DNA of 64,000 nucleotides from CAVVMA01 sp963830715 (GCA_963830715.1 CAWHNS010000001.1:1-64000); one strand, 5' to 3'. Counted from the stretch's first letter, positions 1-10,238 are shown. The notes: generated by a model from the letters alone, not told the origin. Program-made: numbers and translations.

Positions 1-1990
1 GACGCTGCCGATCGGAATCGCGGTCGCGTTCTTCATGGGCGTCAGCGCCTCCTATGGCGCCGGTGTGGCATGTGGCTGGCGGTCAAGGGCAACGTCCGCA
101 GCGCCAACGCCGCGCTCACGAGCTTCAAGGACGCGATGGAACTCGGCGTTCCAGGCGGGCGGCGTCTCCGGAATGTTCACGGTCGGGCTGGGGTTGCTGG
201 TAGTGACCATCATATTCCTGATCTTTCAGGAAAACGCGATGAAGGTGCTGGTCGGATTCGGCTTCGGCGGGTCACTGGCCGCGCTGTTCATGCGCGTTGG
301 CGGCGGAATCTACACCAAGGTGGCCTGATGTCGGCGGCGATCTGGTCGGCAAGGTCGAAGCCGGAATCCCCGAGGACGATCCCCGCAACGCCGCGACCAT
401 TGCCGACAACGTCGGCGACAACGTAGGCGATTGCGCCGGGATGGCGGACGTCTTCGAGTCTGACGAGGTCACGCTGGTCGCCGCGATTATCCTGGCCGTG
501 GGATGCGTCAGCGACAAGGATATTTCCTGGCCCTGTACGGCGCTGGCGCGGGCGCCTTTGCGATGAAGCTGATCATCTTCGCGCTGATCCTGCGCGCGGT
601 CGGCGTTCTTGATCCTGGGGATATTGGCGGTGAGGGTGCCGCTGGAACCGCGATGAAGGATCCGATGCGGCCGATCAACGCCGGATACATGACTTCAGCG
701 GCCGCCTCTGTAGTCGGATTTTTCATCGTCAATTATTTCTATCTCGACGACCCTCGCACCGGCGCGCCGTATTTTGCGCTTTGCTTGCGCCGCGACCCTC
801 GGCATCGTGCTCGCAGTCGTCACCCTGTGGCTCACGAACTATTTCACCCATCCCGATCGCGGACCCGTCACCGAGACCGCGACCGCCGCGAAGACCGGAC
901 CCGCCACGCTGATCCTTTCCGGAATGGCGGAGGGGCTGTATTCTTGCTGGCGGCGCCGGGGCGTTGGTGATGATCGCGCTCGCGATAATCGGGGCGATGG
1001 TGATTTCCACGAATCGCTCGCGCTCCAGTTCTATGGGATCGCGCTGACCGGTCTGGATTGCTCACGACCACCGGCTTCATCCTCGCGATGGACACCTACG
1101 GACCGATCACCGACAACGCCCACGGAATCTTCGAGATGAGCGGCGTACACCAGGAAGAGGCCTCGCGCACGCTGTCCTGGATGGACGCGATCGGCAACAC
1201 CACCAAGGCGCTGACCAAGGGGCTGGCGATCGCGACCGTGGTGATCGCGGCGGTGTCGCTGTTTCGATCGTTCATCGACGAGGCGCATCTCGGCGCGATC
1301 GGCGTCCAGATCAATATGCCCACGGTCTTCGTCGGTCTGATGATCGGCGGCGCGGTGCCGTTCCTGTTCAGCAGCTTCGCGATCAAGGCCAGCTGCGCGG
1401 CCTTCCAGGTGGTTGTCGAGGTGCGGCGCCAGTTCCGCGAGCATCCGGGAATAATGGAGTACAAGGAAAAGCCCGACTACAGCCGATGCGTCGATATCGT
1501 GACCGCGACCGCGCAAAGGAACTGCTCGGCCCCGGCATCGGCTGTTTCGCCCCGTTGCTGGTTGCTTTCGGGCTGGGTGCGGGCGGACTCGGAGGATTCC
1601 TCGGCGGCGCGATTTTGACCGGCCAATTGCTGGCCGTATTCATGTCGAACGCGGGGGCCAACTGGGACAACGCCAAGAAGAAGATCGAAGATGGGTTCCT
1701 GGGGGGCAAGGGAACCGACGTCCACAAAGCCGCAGTGGTCGGCGATACGGTGGGCGATCCGTTCAAGGATACGGCCGGTCCCGCGCTCAATCCGATGATC
1801 AAGGTGATGAACCTGGTCGCCATCCTCGCCGCTCCATTTACTCCGAATCCTGATCTCTGAAGTGACCGCCGGACGCGTGATCGTTGTCGTGCTGTCGATC
1901 GTGCTGCTCGGCGTCGCGGTGATGTTCTCCAAGCGCGGCTCGATCGCCGAGGAAGGCTCGGTCGGCGCGACTGCGAAGGCCGCCGCTTAG
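1..1990 (+). CDS. hppA: Membrane-bound proton-translocating pyrophosphatase, 5'-truncated and frameshifted
   Basis: Ion-pumping inorganic pyrophosphatase that couples PPi hydrolysis to H+ export across the inner membrane. The start lies outside the window. Reading frames must be joined across roughly nine single-base breaks. The joined product shows the catalytic segments DVGGDLVGKVEAGIPEDDPR and DNVGDNVGDCAGMA near 330-440, AMDTYGPITDNAHGIFEM near 1087-1140, and GKGTDVHKAAVVGDTVGDPF near 1708-1760. The motif GNTTKA (about 1192-1212) has Lys where K+-dependent enzymes have Ala, which indicates the K+-independent H+-pump class. The stop is TAG at 1988-1990. Because each motif is intact in its own frame, sequence errors are likelier than gene decay. 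Confidence 0.9.
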
Positions 1991-2039
1991 CGACCAGAGA
2001 TCACAGGCCGCAGGCCGGTGCGACAGGGGAGGCAAGCCC

Positions 2040-2912
2040 GTGGTAATCGCGTGGATCGGAACCGGCATCATGGGCGCGCCGATGGTGCGCCTGTGGCTCC
2101 ACGCGGGCCATCGCGTGAAGGTGTTCAATCGCAGCCCGGAGAGAGCACGCGCGCTCTCCCTGGACGGCGCGACGGTATGCGCCGATCCCGTCGAGGCCGT
2201 GGCCGGTGCCGAAGCCGTTTTCATCATGGTGCCCGACACTCCCGACGTTCAGGCGGTCGCGGCGCGCATCGAGCCGGAAGCGCATCCCGGCCAACTCGTG
2301 ATCGACATGAGCACCGTCGCTCCCGCCGCCGAACGCGAAATCGCCGGGCGCTTCGCTGGGGCAGCTGGCGATGTTTTGCCGCCTGGTCTGGCTGGTCTCC
2401 CGCCGGAGAGGCCTGCGCCATTGAGGGCACGCTGACGATCATGGCAGGCGGCAGCGAGGCGGCCTTTTCCATCGGCGCGCCCGCCCGCTCCTGGAGCGGC
2501 TCGGCAAGCGCGTCACCTGGATGGGTCCGTCGGGCGCGGGCCAGATGACCAAGCTTGCCAACCAGATCGCCGTTTCCCTGACGCTCGAAGCGGCGGCCGA
2601 GGCTCTGCTGTTCGCTGGCGGCGGACTCGATCCGGCGGTGTGTCGAAGCTATCGGCGCAGGCGCCGCCGCTTCCTGGCATTCTGGCAATCTAGGCCGAGA
2701 TCGTCGCGCACGATTACCGCCCCGGCTTCTTCGTCAAACTGATTCGCAAGGACCTGCGCCTGGTTGCCGAAGCGGTGCGTCAGAGCGGCCTTGCGCTGCC
2801 CGGTCTCGCGCTGATGACCTCGATGTTCAACGCGGCTTCGGCGCTCGGCCACGATTTGGACGGTACCCAGGCGGTCGCTGCCGCCCTCGACAGCGTCGCG
2901 CGCCTGAAGTAG
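2040..2912 (+). CDS. NAD(P)-dependent beta-hydroxyacid dehydrogenase (3-hydroxyisobutyrate dehydrogenase family), frameshifted
   Basis: The GTG at 2040 begins a Rossmann domain with the motif GTGIMGAPM, followed by VFNRSPERA and IDMSTVAP, the N-terminal signature of 3-hydroxyisobutyrate/6-phosphogluconate-type dehydrogenases. After about 2360 the frame changes. The tail carries TLTIMAGG, then GPSGAGQMTKLANQI, where the catalytic Lys of this family lies in the GxGxxxKxxN motif, and finally FVKLIRKDLRLV. At least three frame breaks are needed to reach the stop at 2910-2912. The substrate cannot be told from sequence. It sits among crotonases, so a role in valine or short-chain hydroxyacid turnover is plausible but inferred. 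Confidence 0.8.
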
Positions 2913-2949
2913 TTACGGAATCGAATCCAAACTCGCGGAGGATACTCTG

Positions 2950-3759
2950 ATGTCCACCGGAACCATCTGCTCACAGAGCGGCGCGACGGCGTGCTGTATC
3001 TGACCATGAACCGGCCCGGACAAGCTGAACGCGCTCAGCGAGTCGATGGTGAGCGCGTTAGTCGAAGAACTCACCCGCGCGTCGGCCGACAAGGACGTGG
3101 GCTGCGTCGTGCTTACTGGCGCTGGCCCGGGGCTTCTGCTCGGTCGGCGATATCGGCGGGATGCGCGAGCGCAGCGAGGGCAGCGGCCGGCCGCTGGACC
3201 CTGGAGGGAAAGCGTCGCACGCCTGAGAAGAGGCGAGGAAGCATCGGCGCTGCTGTACGAAATGCCCCGCGTGACGATCGCTGCGGTCAACGGCGCCGCC
3301 GCCTGGCGCGGGAATGAGCCTCGCGCTCGCCTGCGATATCAGGATTGCTTCCGAAGGGGCGCGCTTCGCCACCGCTTTCGCGCGCGTGGGCTTCTCGGGC
3401 GACTACGGCGGCAGCTACTTCCTGACCCAGCTGGTCGGCACCGCCAAGGCGCGCGAGCTTTATTTCACGGCCGACATCGTCGGCGCCGAAGACGCGCTCC
3501 GACTCGGGATCGCGACCCGCGTCGTGCCGCAGGCGTCGTTCAACGATGAGGTCCACGCTCTGGCGAAGAAGATCGCCGCCGGTCCGCAAATGGCCTACGA
3601 TATATGAAGGCGAACCTGAACCAGGCGCTGCGCTCCGACCTGCGCACGATGCTCGATTGGGAGGTGATGGGCCAGAACCTGACCGGCCGAACCGAAGACC
3701 ATCGCGAAGCCGTCAAGGCATTCCTGGAGAAACGCGAACCCAAATTTGCGGGCCGGTAG
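2950..3759 (+). CDS. Enoyl-CoA hydratase/isomerase (crotonase) family protein, frameshifted
   Basis: A crotonase-fold acyl-CoA enzyme starting at ATG 2950. The joined frames give GVLYLTMNRP at the N-terminus, MVSALVEELTRA and CVVLTGAGPG, then MSLALACDIRIASEGARF, and a C-terminus AFLEKREPKFAGR ending at TAG 3757-3759. The two Glu positions that act in hydratases (xELA and QPEI in classical enzymes) are Ser and Arg/Ala here, so isomerase-like or other crotonase chemistry is more likely than water addition. About four single-base breaks interrupt it. The next gene, another crotonase, starts 12 bases downstream, so the two are probably co-transcribed. Confidence 0.8.
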
Positions 3760-3771
3760 GCGAGGGTACCA

Positions 3772-4572
3772 ATGAACTTCGAGTACATCCTCTACGACGC
3801 GCGCGACCATATCGGAAAGATCACGCTCAATCGTCCGAAGACCTACAACGGCTATCACGAGCGGATGGTCAAGGAGATCGTTGCCGCGATTGATCTCGCG
3901 CGCCAGGACGACGACACCCGGGTGCTGATAGTCACCGGCACCGGCAAGGCCTTCTGCGCGGGCGGCGATATCAGCGGCTCAACCGAAACCAGGCCGCGCT
4001 TCCGGGGCCATCCGATGGGCCTGACTGCTCGATGCGCGAAGGATTCCATCCGTCTGGCGCTCTCCCTCAACCGCTTCGACAAGCCGGTCATCGCGGCTAT
4101 TAACGGTGCGGCGGTAGCCGGCGGGCTTACGCTCGCGCTCTGCTGCGACTTCAGGATCGCGTCGGACCAGGCGCGGCTTGGCGATACCGCGCTCAAGTTC
4201 GGCTCCTGCCCGACGAGGGCGGCGCCTGGTTTTTCCCGCGCGTGATGGGAATGGATTCGGGCGTCGAGGATGACGTTGCTGACCGAGGTTTACGACGCAA
4301 ATCGCGCGCTCGAACTCGGACTGGTGACCGAAGTCGTAGCGCACGAAAAGCTCGAGGACCGGGTCCAGGAGCTGGCGAAGCAGTTGGCGGAAGGCCCGCC
4401 GCTCGCGATCCGAATGGCGAAACGGATGATGTACAAGCAGCGCGAGATGACACTTGCCAACGCGCTGGAAGACGCCGCGCTGTCAGTGATGATCACCAAT
4501 TCATCCGAGGACGTGCGCGAAGGCTCGCGCGCCTTCCGCGAAAAACGCAAACCCGTTTTCAAGGGGCGATAG
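3772..4572 (+). CDS. Enoyl-CoA hydratase/isomerase (crotonase) family protein, one frameshift
   Basis: About 266 residues once one frame break near 4205 is repaired. The N-terminal part runs from ATG 3772 through KITLNRPKTYNGY, GTGKAFCAGGDISG (CoA-binding oxyanion loop) and GLTLALCCDFRIAS. The C-terminal part gives the expected helix and ends AFREKRKPVFKGR. At the two catalytic Glu positions of true hydratases the residues are Thr and a small hydrophobic residue, and the LLPDEGGAW-type loop appears after frame repair. That pattern is seen in non-hydratase crotonases, so the exact reaction is open. It follows the preceding crotonase by 12 bases. Confidence 0.82.
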
Positions 4573-4589
4573 CCGGAGATTAAGCACCG

Positions 4590-4621
4590 ATGAACACTGA
4601 CTAGTGTGCATCCGTGTTCAT
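4590..4621. terminator. Inverted repeat between convergent genes
   Basis: ATGAACAC at 4590-4597 pairs perfectly with GTGTTCAT at 4614-4621 around a 16-base loop. It lies just after the stop of the plus-strand crotonase and at the end of the minus-strand small exported protein, so it could serve as a bidirectional terminator. There is no T-run, so termination is only a suggestion. Confidence 0.35.
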
Positions 4622-4971
4622 GGTGGTTGCTGATCGCCCGACTGCGATTCGTTTGTGGCGGCGGGCAGGTCCAGCAGGCTGGCGCCCGTGTTCGGGCGAA
4701 TCGTGAGCGGCCCCTCGGCTCGCCGCTCGCCCCCTGCTCGTCGATCATCTTCATCGCCTTTTCGGGTTGGGGACCGCGGGACTGAGGCCCTCGCCGCGGC
4801 GGAACTTCTCGCGATCGTCGGGGGTCATCGTGAGCCGATCTCGCTGGCCTCGGCGGAGTTTCCCCGGTTGAGCGCGTCGAGGAATTTCTGTTGGGGGGTC
4901 TGTCCGTGGTGAAGGAGGGCACATTCGGCGGCAACGCCGATAAGCGCGAAGGCGAAGGCGCACAACCTCAG
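4618..4971 (-). CDS. Small exported protein of unknown function, frameshifted
   Basis: Read on the minus strand, a hydrophobic leader (LCAFAFALIGVAA) is followed by HHGQTPQQKFLDALNRGNSAEASEI. A one-base break near 4830 leads to WLTMTPDDREKFRRGEGLSP. Further breaks give EKAMKMIDEQGASGEP and then LTIRPNTGASLLDLPA, ending in QPP with a stop at 4618-4620. The total is about 115 residues. I do not recognise a named family. The amphipathic 'FLDALNRGN..EASEIW..M' segment followed by a disordered tail suggests a periplasmic protein. The start is uncertain (TTG at 4965 or an upstream codon behind another break). Confidence 0.5.
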
Positions 4972-5042
4972 CTTGGATAATCGCGTCAGGCGTGAGATCG
5001 TTCAAGTGCGGCCCGAACACCGAGAGGAGTGCATATGTGCCG

Positions 5043-5457
5043 ATGACCAAACAGAAGATCGACGAGTTGTTGCGCCAGCCCAACGTAGCGGTGGTGGCGG
5101 TCACGGCGCCGACGGCGCGCCCCACGCGGTCCCGACCTGGTACGAGTTGTATCGAGCCGGAGAGATTGTGTTCCATACCGGCAAGAACTCGTTCAAATAT
5201 CGCTGCCTTGAGCGCGACCCGCGAATCACGCTTTGCATCGACACCAAAATCCCTCCGTACAAGGCAGTGGTTCTGAAGGGGCGGGTAACGATGGCGGAGC
5301 ATGACGACAGCGCGCGGACGCTCAGGATGGCGGTCGCATACCTCGGCGAGAAGCTCGGCCGGGCGTACGCGAAGTCGCTGGAAGGAGAAAAGGTCGTGGT
5401 CGTGAGCTTTCGTCCCGAACGCGTCATTTCGTGGGACTACGCATCGGAGAGCCGTGA
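5043..5457 (+). CDS. PPOX-class (pyridoxamine-5'-phosphate oxidase-fold) FMN/F420-binding protein, frameshifted
   Basis: ATG 5043 begins MTKQKIDELLRQPNVAVVAV. After a one-base break near 5100 the protein continues GAPHAVPTWYELYRAGEIVFHT, then RDPRITLCIDTKIPPYKAVVLKGRV and VVVSFRPERVISWDY. This is the split-barrel fold of small flavin or deazaflavin oxidoreductases of the Rv1155/TIGR03618 type. A second break near the end probably restores the TGA at 5455-5457. Without it the frame runs on into the next gene. The length of about 137 residues fits the family. Whether it binds FMN or F420 cannot be decided. Confidence 0.75.
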
Positions 5458-5524
5458 TATAGGGCAACGGAGACAGTCTCGGAAAATCTACTCTGAACTT
5501 CACCCCTGTTCCGGGGGTTGGCGG

Positions 5525-6526
5525 ATGCTCGGGACACGCATCTGCGATCTGTTCGGTATCGAGTTGCCGATCGTGTCGGCCGGGATCGGCGGTGTGGCGC
5601 TGGCGCGGCTGGCCGCGGCGGTCTCCGAGGCCGGAGGAAATGGGCACGATCGCGCTAGCGGGGTTCACGCCCGACGCGATCCATGAGGAAATTGCCGCCG
5701 CGCGGCGCATGACCAACAAGCCCGTGGCGGTGAATCTGCTCGCGCCATTCATCCTGCCCGGAATTCTGGGAGCCGTGATGCGCGAACCGATCGACGCCAT
5801 CACGTTCTTCTGGGGCGATCCGGCCGAGTGGATACCGAGGGCGCGCGGCCGTGCGAAGATAATCTGGCAGTGCGGTCGTGCGGGAACCGAGCAGGCCGTG
5901 CGAGCGGGAGCCGACGCGATAATCGCGCAGGGCTTCGAGGCGGGCGGGCACGTGCGCGGAACCGTCACCACCGTCGCACTGATTCCGGAGGTGCGCGACG
6001 CGATCGGGGATCTGCCGATGCTCGCCGCAGGCGGGATGGCTGACGGGCGAGGGTTGGCCCACGGCGCTCGCGCTCGGCGCCGACGGCGCGGTATTCGGCA
6101 CGCGCTTTCTGGCCTGGAGGAAGTGGCGCGCCCATCCGCTGTACAAACGGAGTGTGATTGAGGCGCACGCGGAGGAAACGATTCACACCACGCTCTTCGA
6201 TATCGGATGGCCCGACGCGCCCCATCGCGTGCTTCGCACCACGATGGTCAAGGAATGGGAATCGGGGCGGGACGCCCCACGACGGGCAAACGTGCCGGCG
6301 AAGGAGAGGGGATCGCCACGATGCGCGGGCGGGTATCGAAGCCAATCTCGTTCGCTATTCCGTGATGACGCCGTCGGATTACGTCGAAGGCGGAGATCGA
6401 GGCGATGGCGTTGTACGCGGGCCAGGGATGCGGCCTTGTCCGCGAGATGCCTGCTCCGCGGGATCGTGTGGCGGATCGCGGCGAGGCGCGCGACGTGATC
6501 GCCGTCTCGCGCCGCTGGTGGGATAG
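5525..6526 (+). CDS. Nitronate monooxygenase-like FMN-dependent TIM-barrel protein, frameshifted
   Basis: ATG 5525 starts TRICDLFGIELPIVSAGIGG, the N-terminus of the 2-nitropropane dioxygenase/nitronate monooxygenase family. Later segments are GFTPDAIHEEIAAAR, NKPVAVNLLAPF, AGADAIIAQGFEAGGHVRG (FMN-phosphate and catalytic-His strand), LPMLAAGGMADGRG, and LGADGAVFGTRFLA. The C-terminal region HPLYKRSVIEAHAEETIHTT is also typical. At least four breaks occur, near 5638, 6050, 6110 and 6270-6350. The exact stop is uncertain because the last 200 bases shift frame repeatedly. These enzymes oxidise alkyl nitronates, but many members have unknown substrates. Confidence 0.8.
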
Positions 6527-6588
6527 TCGAGGCTCGCGCAGTTTCACGCCTCGGAACGCTCTGCGATAATCGCGTCGGTGCCGAGTAT

Positions 6589-7636
6589 GGTTTGCCAGTT
6601 GATGCGGTCCTCGAGGGCGCTCGGCCGGGTCAAGTATTCCGGCTACGCCAGCGATATCGTCGCGCTAGGATGGTCGAGGAAGTCACGCCGATTCCCGACG
6701 GAGGGGGCTTACGCTGACGATTCGCCAGGCCACCTCGCGCGATGACGTGATGAGCGAGCTGCCGCGAGCACCGTCGCGAACTCACGCACGAGGCTCGGCG
6801 TCGGCAAGGTCGGGCAGCTCCGTGTCCGCCGCCCTGAGGCGGAGGCTCGGCGAGAAGACCGGCAAGGTCAGGCTCGAGGGCACGCGCTATATCGTGGCGG
6901 TCGCGAGCGGAAAGGGCGGCGTCGGCAAAATCGACTGTCGCGTCGAACCTGGGGGCCGCGCTTTCGCGACTGGGCTACAAGGTCGGCCTGCTCGACGCGG
7001 ACATCTATGGGCCGTCGGTTCCGGATGATGTTCGGCGCCGCCGGCGAGCGTCCCAGATCGCCGGCGGTCAGAATTTTCCAACCGATTCAGAAGTACGGCC
7101 TCAAGCTGATTTCGATCAGTTTCTCGTGACCGACAAGAATGCCGGTTATCTGGCGAGGTCCGATGGTGATGGGCGCGGTGCGCCAATTTCTGAAGGACAC
7201 GCTATGGGGCGCACAGGATTTCCTGATCGTCGACTTGCCACCGGGCACCGGCGACGCACAGCTCACGCTCGCCCAGCAGGTAGCGGTTGACGGCGTCGTA
7301 ATCGTCACCACCCCGCAGGACGTCGCGGTGCTCGACGCGGAGCGGGCGATCCGGATGTTTCGCCAGGTGCATTGCCCGCTGATCGGAGTGGTCGAGAACA
7401 TGAGCTACTTCATCTGTCCCGACTGCGGTGAGCGCGACGAACTGTTCGGCAAAGGCGGCGCCGACCGGATGGCCCAAGCCGAGGGCATCGAAGTACTCGC
7501 GCGTATCCCGATTCACATCGATGTGCGCGAGGCCGGCGACTTCGGGATGCCGATCGCGCTCAGAAACCCCGACCATCCGGCGAGCCAGGGCTTCATCGAG
7601 CTCGCCAGACAGGTCGCTGCCGCGATGCCCGAGTAG
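6589..7636 (+). CDS. Mrp/ApbC-type Fe-S cluster carrier ATPase with N-terminal MIP18 (DUF59) domain, frameshifted in 5' half
   Basis: The N-terminal part (ALGRVKYSGYASDIVALG, then VEEVTPIPDGGA and TIRQATSRDDVMSE) is a MIP18/DUF59 domain. The ATPase follows with Walker A VASGKGGVGK at about 6897-6930, then LLDADIYGPSVP, DFLIVDLPPGTGDAQLT and TTPQDVAVLDAERA. The C-terminal CPDC motif at about 7410 (FICPDCGE) binds the bridging Fe-S cluster in Mrp dimers. From 7139 to the stop at 7636 the frame is uninterrupted, and at least four breaks lie upstream. It carries and transfers Fe-S clusters in the cytosol. A ferredoxin gene follows 67 bases downstream, which fits this role. Confidence 0.88.
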
Positions 7637-7703
7637 CTGTTGCTCCGCCGCTGAGGCGCGGATATTCTTTCGCGCGGCGAGTGGACAATTTGGAGCCCTC
7701 CGG

Positions 7704-8039
7704 ATGGCGACGGTAATCACCGAGGAATGCATCAACTGCGGCGCGTGCGAGCCGGAGTGTCCCAACACCGCGATCTACGAGGGTGGCGCGCAGTGGGAAC
7801 TCGACGGCCGGGTGGGTGCCGCGATCAAGGACGACATCTACTACATAGTTCCCGACAAGTGCACCGAGTGCGTGGGATTCTTCGATCAGGAACAGTGCGC
7901 GGCGGTCTGTCCGGTGGATTGCTGCATTCCCGATCCCAACATTCCGGAGACCGAGGACGTGCTGATCGAACGCGCGAAGAAACTCCATCCCGAGCAGGCC
8001 TTCAAGGACGATTTCCCGTCGCGCTTTCGGAAGGCGTAG
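7704..8039 (+). CDS. YfhL-like 2[4Fe-4S] ferredoxin
   Basis: 111 residues from ATG 7704. The first cluster motif is C9-x2-C12-x2-C15-x3-C19-P. The second is the expanded C53-x2-C56-x8-C65-x3-C69-P, as in Alvin/YfhL-type ferredoxins, which carry an insertion and usually very low potentials. A charged C-terminal helix follows (IERAKKLHPEQAFKDDFPSR). It lies directly downstream of the Mrp-type ATPase on the same strand. Its electron partner is not visible in the window. Confidence 0.93.
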   Translation: MATVITEECINCGACEPECPNTAIYEGGAQWELDGRVGAAIKDDIYYIVPDKCTECVGFFDQEQCAAVCPVDCCIPDPNIPETEDVLIERAKKLHPEQAFKDDFPSRFRKA

Positions 8040-8148
8040 CGCAGAGGGACAGATTAAAGCCCCGCTGCCGCAACCCAACCGGTCCAGCGAGAGATGTTCC
8101 AACCGGCCGGCGAACGGTCGCGGTCGTTCGTGAGCGCGTCCCTTTCCG

Positions 8149-9564
8149 CTACGGCGCCGCGGGCTCGACTGCGGGTGGCATCGTGGGAATAGCGCCCGGA
8201 TGGCGCCTGCGGCGGATCGTCCGGCGCAGCATCGCGACCATCGCGCGCCCGAGGATTGGCAACTCGAACATCGCTCCCGGGGGCTTCAGCATGTTAAAGA
8301 CCTCGCCGAGGCGCTCGCGCACCACCGGATCGTCGTTGCCGGCCTCGAAGATTCGTCTCATGACGGGGCCGAAAAGCCAGTTCAGGCGCGGCCGCTCGCC
8401 CGTCGTGCCCGGAACCGCGAAATCCGCCCCGGTCGCCATCGCCCACGGCCCGGCCGCGAATTGCGCGAGCGCCGCGAAGAAAGCGGACGGAAGTTCGGGA
8501 CTGGACGGGCCGAGGCGGCGCAGGCAGTCGCGCAGGATGATCGCCGAAACCGCGCCGCTGGTCATCCCCTGACCGTACACCGGATTGAAGGCGCACACCG
8601 AGTCGCCGAGCGCGACGAACCCGTCGAGCCGCGCGTTCCATTTTTCGTAGTGGCGCCATCGGTTCGCCATCGCGCGATTTGAATAAACCGGCGAGATCGG
8701 CTCGGCCAGCCGCACCGCCTCCGCGAGAATCGGCGAGCGCAGCCTGTCCAGCATTTCCATGAAACCCTGCTCGTCACTGGGCGGATAGTTCTTGCCGAGT
8801 CCGGCCAGCGTGACCAGCCATCGATTGTTCTCCAGCGGAAACAGGACGCCGGCGTTCAGATATTCGGGGAGCTTCGGATCGATCCAGATTCCCTTCCACC
8901 ACCATTCGCGCGGCCGCCGCTCGGGCGCCGGCGCATTGAACCATCGCGAGCTGTAACCGGCATACGAGTCGACCACTGTCTCCGGCGGCGGTTCGAGGCC
9001 GGCCTCGCGCATCCAGGCCGGCGATTTGGAGGAGCGGCCGCTCACATCCGCGACCAGGTCAGCGGCGATTTCCCGCGCGGCCCCGCCGTCGCGAGAACGA
9101 ACCATCACGCCGCCAACCCGCAGTGCGCCGTTGCGCGTAGTCACCAGTCCGGCCGCCTCGTTCCGCTCAAGCAGTTCGACGTTCGGGAGCTTGCGCAGAA
9201 GCTCGCGGACTATCGCTTCGATAAGCAGGCGGCTGGCGAACAACGTGGTGATACCGTCGGCGCGCCGCGGCGCCCATCCGTCGGCCCTGAGTGCGGCGAA
9301 GTCGGTGCCGAAATTGATCAGATGAGCGCCCCGTTCGAGCATCGTGCGCTCGAAGCCCGGGAACAGCGCTTCGAGCTCGAACCGCCCCCGCGCCAGCAGC
9401 GCATGGACGTGGCGGCTCTGCGGCACTCCCGCGCGTTCGATCGCGCCCTCGGGGAACGAGTCGCGATCGATCACCGTGACCCGCTCGAAGAAATCGGCCA
9501 GGACGCGCGCGGTGCACATGCCGGCCATGCTTCCGCCAATCACAATCGCATGCGTGTTTGCCAT
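8149..9564 (-). CDS. FAD-dependent oxidoreductase/monooxygenase (geranylgeranyl-reductase-like)
   Basis: 471 residues. The N-terminal dinucleotide-binding motif IVIGGSMAGMCTARVLADFF is followed by VTVIDRD. The second FAD motif is GDSVCAFNPVYGQGMTSGA near residue 320, matching the GD(x)6P motif of PHBH/geranylgeranyl-reductase-fold flavoproteins. The start lies 20 bases after the stop of the TetR gene on the same strand, so the two form a probable operon in which the regulator may control this oxidoreductase. The substrate is unknown. The reading frame is intact. Confidence 0.85.
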   Translation of the reverse strand: MANTHAIVIGGSMAGMCTARVLADFFERVTVIDRDSFPEGAIERAGVPQSRHVHALLARGRFELEALFPGFERTMLERGAHLINFGTDFAALRADGWAPRRADGITTLFASRLLIEAIVRELLRKLPNVELLERNEAAGLVTTRNGALRVGGVMVRSRDGGAAREIAADLVADVSGRSSKSPAWMREAGLEPPPETVVDSYAGYSSRWFNAPAPERRPREWWWKGIWIDPKLPEYLNAGVLFPLENNRWLVTLAGLGKNYPPSDEQGFMEMLDRLRSPILAEAVRLAEPISPVYSNRAMANRWRHYEKWNARLDGFVALGDSVCAFNPVYGQGMTSGAVSAIILRDCLRRLGPSSPELPSAFFAALAQFAAGPWAMATGADFAVPGTTGERPRLNWLFGPVMRRIFEAGNDDPVVRERLGEVFNMLKPPGAMFELPILGRAMVAMLRRTIRRRRHPGAIPTMPPAVEPAAP

Positions 9565-9584
9565 CTTGATTTCCGCCTTTCCGG

Positions 9585-10238
9585 CTATGCGGTTTTCCGT
9601 TGATGACCTCTGGCTTCGCCGAGGCCGTTCAGAACCACGTCAAGTGTTTGCGAGATTGCTCCCTCGATGTCGAGTTCGCCGCCGCGCCGCGACCATTCGT
9701 AAACCAGCGCGAAAAACGCGGAAGCGATCGCGACCGCCGGGATGAGCGGCTCGACCTTGCGGCGAAACTCTCCCCGCGCCTGACCGCGCCGAATCACCGC
9801 GCCGAGCAACTGCACCATGGTGCGGGTCTGCTCCTCGTGCCCGGCGAGCAGCGGCGGATGCGTCACGATCTCGCGAGTCAGCAGCGAGATCACTTCCGGC
9901 TGGCGGGTCGCGCGCTCGGCCAGGGTCTTCAATGCGAGCCGCAGCGCGGAGGTCGCGCTGCCGCGCTGGATGCCGAGCATCGCGGCCAGGTCCTGGTTGG
10001 CGCGCGCGCCGTACTCGTAGAGCACCGACTCCTTGGCCGGAAAGTGCAGGAAGAAGGTGCCGCGCGCGACGTCGGCCGCCCGGCAGATGTCATCGATCGT
10101 CACGGAGTCGAAACCGTGGCGCAAAAACAGCTTCATAGCAGAGGAGTAGATCTCGCGGCGGGTGCGCTCCTTCTTGCGCTCGCGCCGCGAGACCGCAACG
10201 CGAGCCTCGGGCGCGGCTTCGGACTGCAGACCATTCAT
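9585..10238 (-). CDS. TetR/AcrR family transcriptional regulator
   Basis: 217 residues from ATG 10238. The helix-turn-helix lies at residues about 20-65 (RERKKERTRREIYSSAMKLF, then SVTIDDICRAADVARGTFFLHF, the classic TetR recognition region). The C-terminal ligand-binding domain is helical and unassigned. An upstream in-frame extension to 10370 lacks TetR similarity and runs back into the divergent gene, so I chose the ATG before NGLQSEAAPEAR. It is the first gene of a pair with the FAD oxidoreductase downstream and is divergent from the phosphatase gene. Confidence 0.88.
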   Translation of the reverse strand: MNGLQSEAAPEARVAVSRRERKKERTRREIYSSAMKLFLRHGFDSVTIDDICRAADVARGTFFLHFPAKESVLYEYGARANQDLAAMLGIQRGSATSALRLALKTLAERATRQPEVISLLTREIVTHPPLLAGHEEQTRTMVQLLGAVIRRGQARGEFRRKVEPLIPAVAIASAFFALVYEWSRRGGELDIEGAISQTLDVVLNGLGEARGHQRKTA

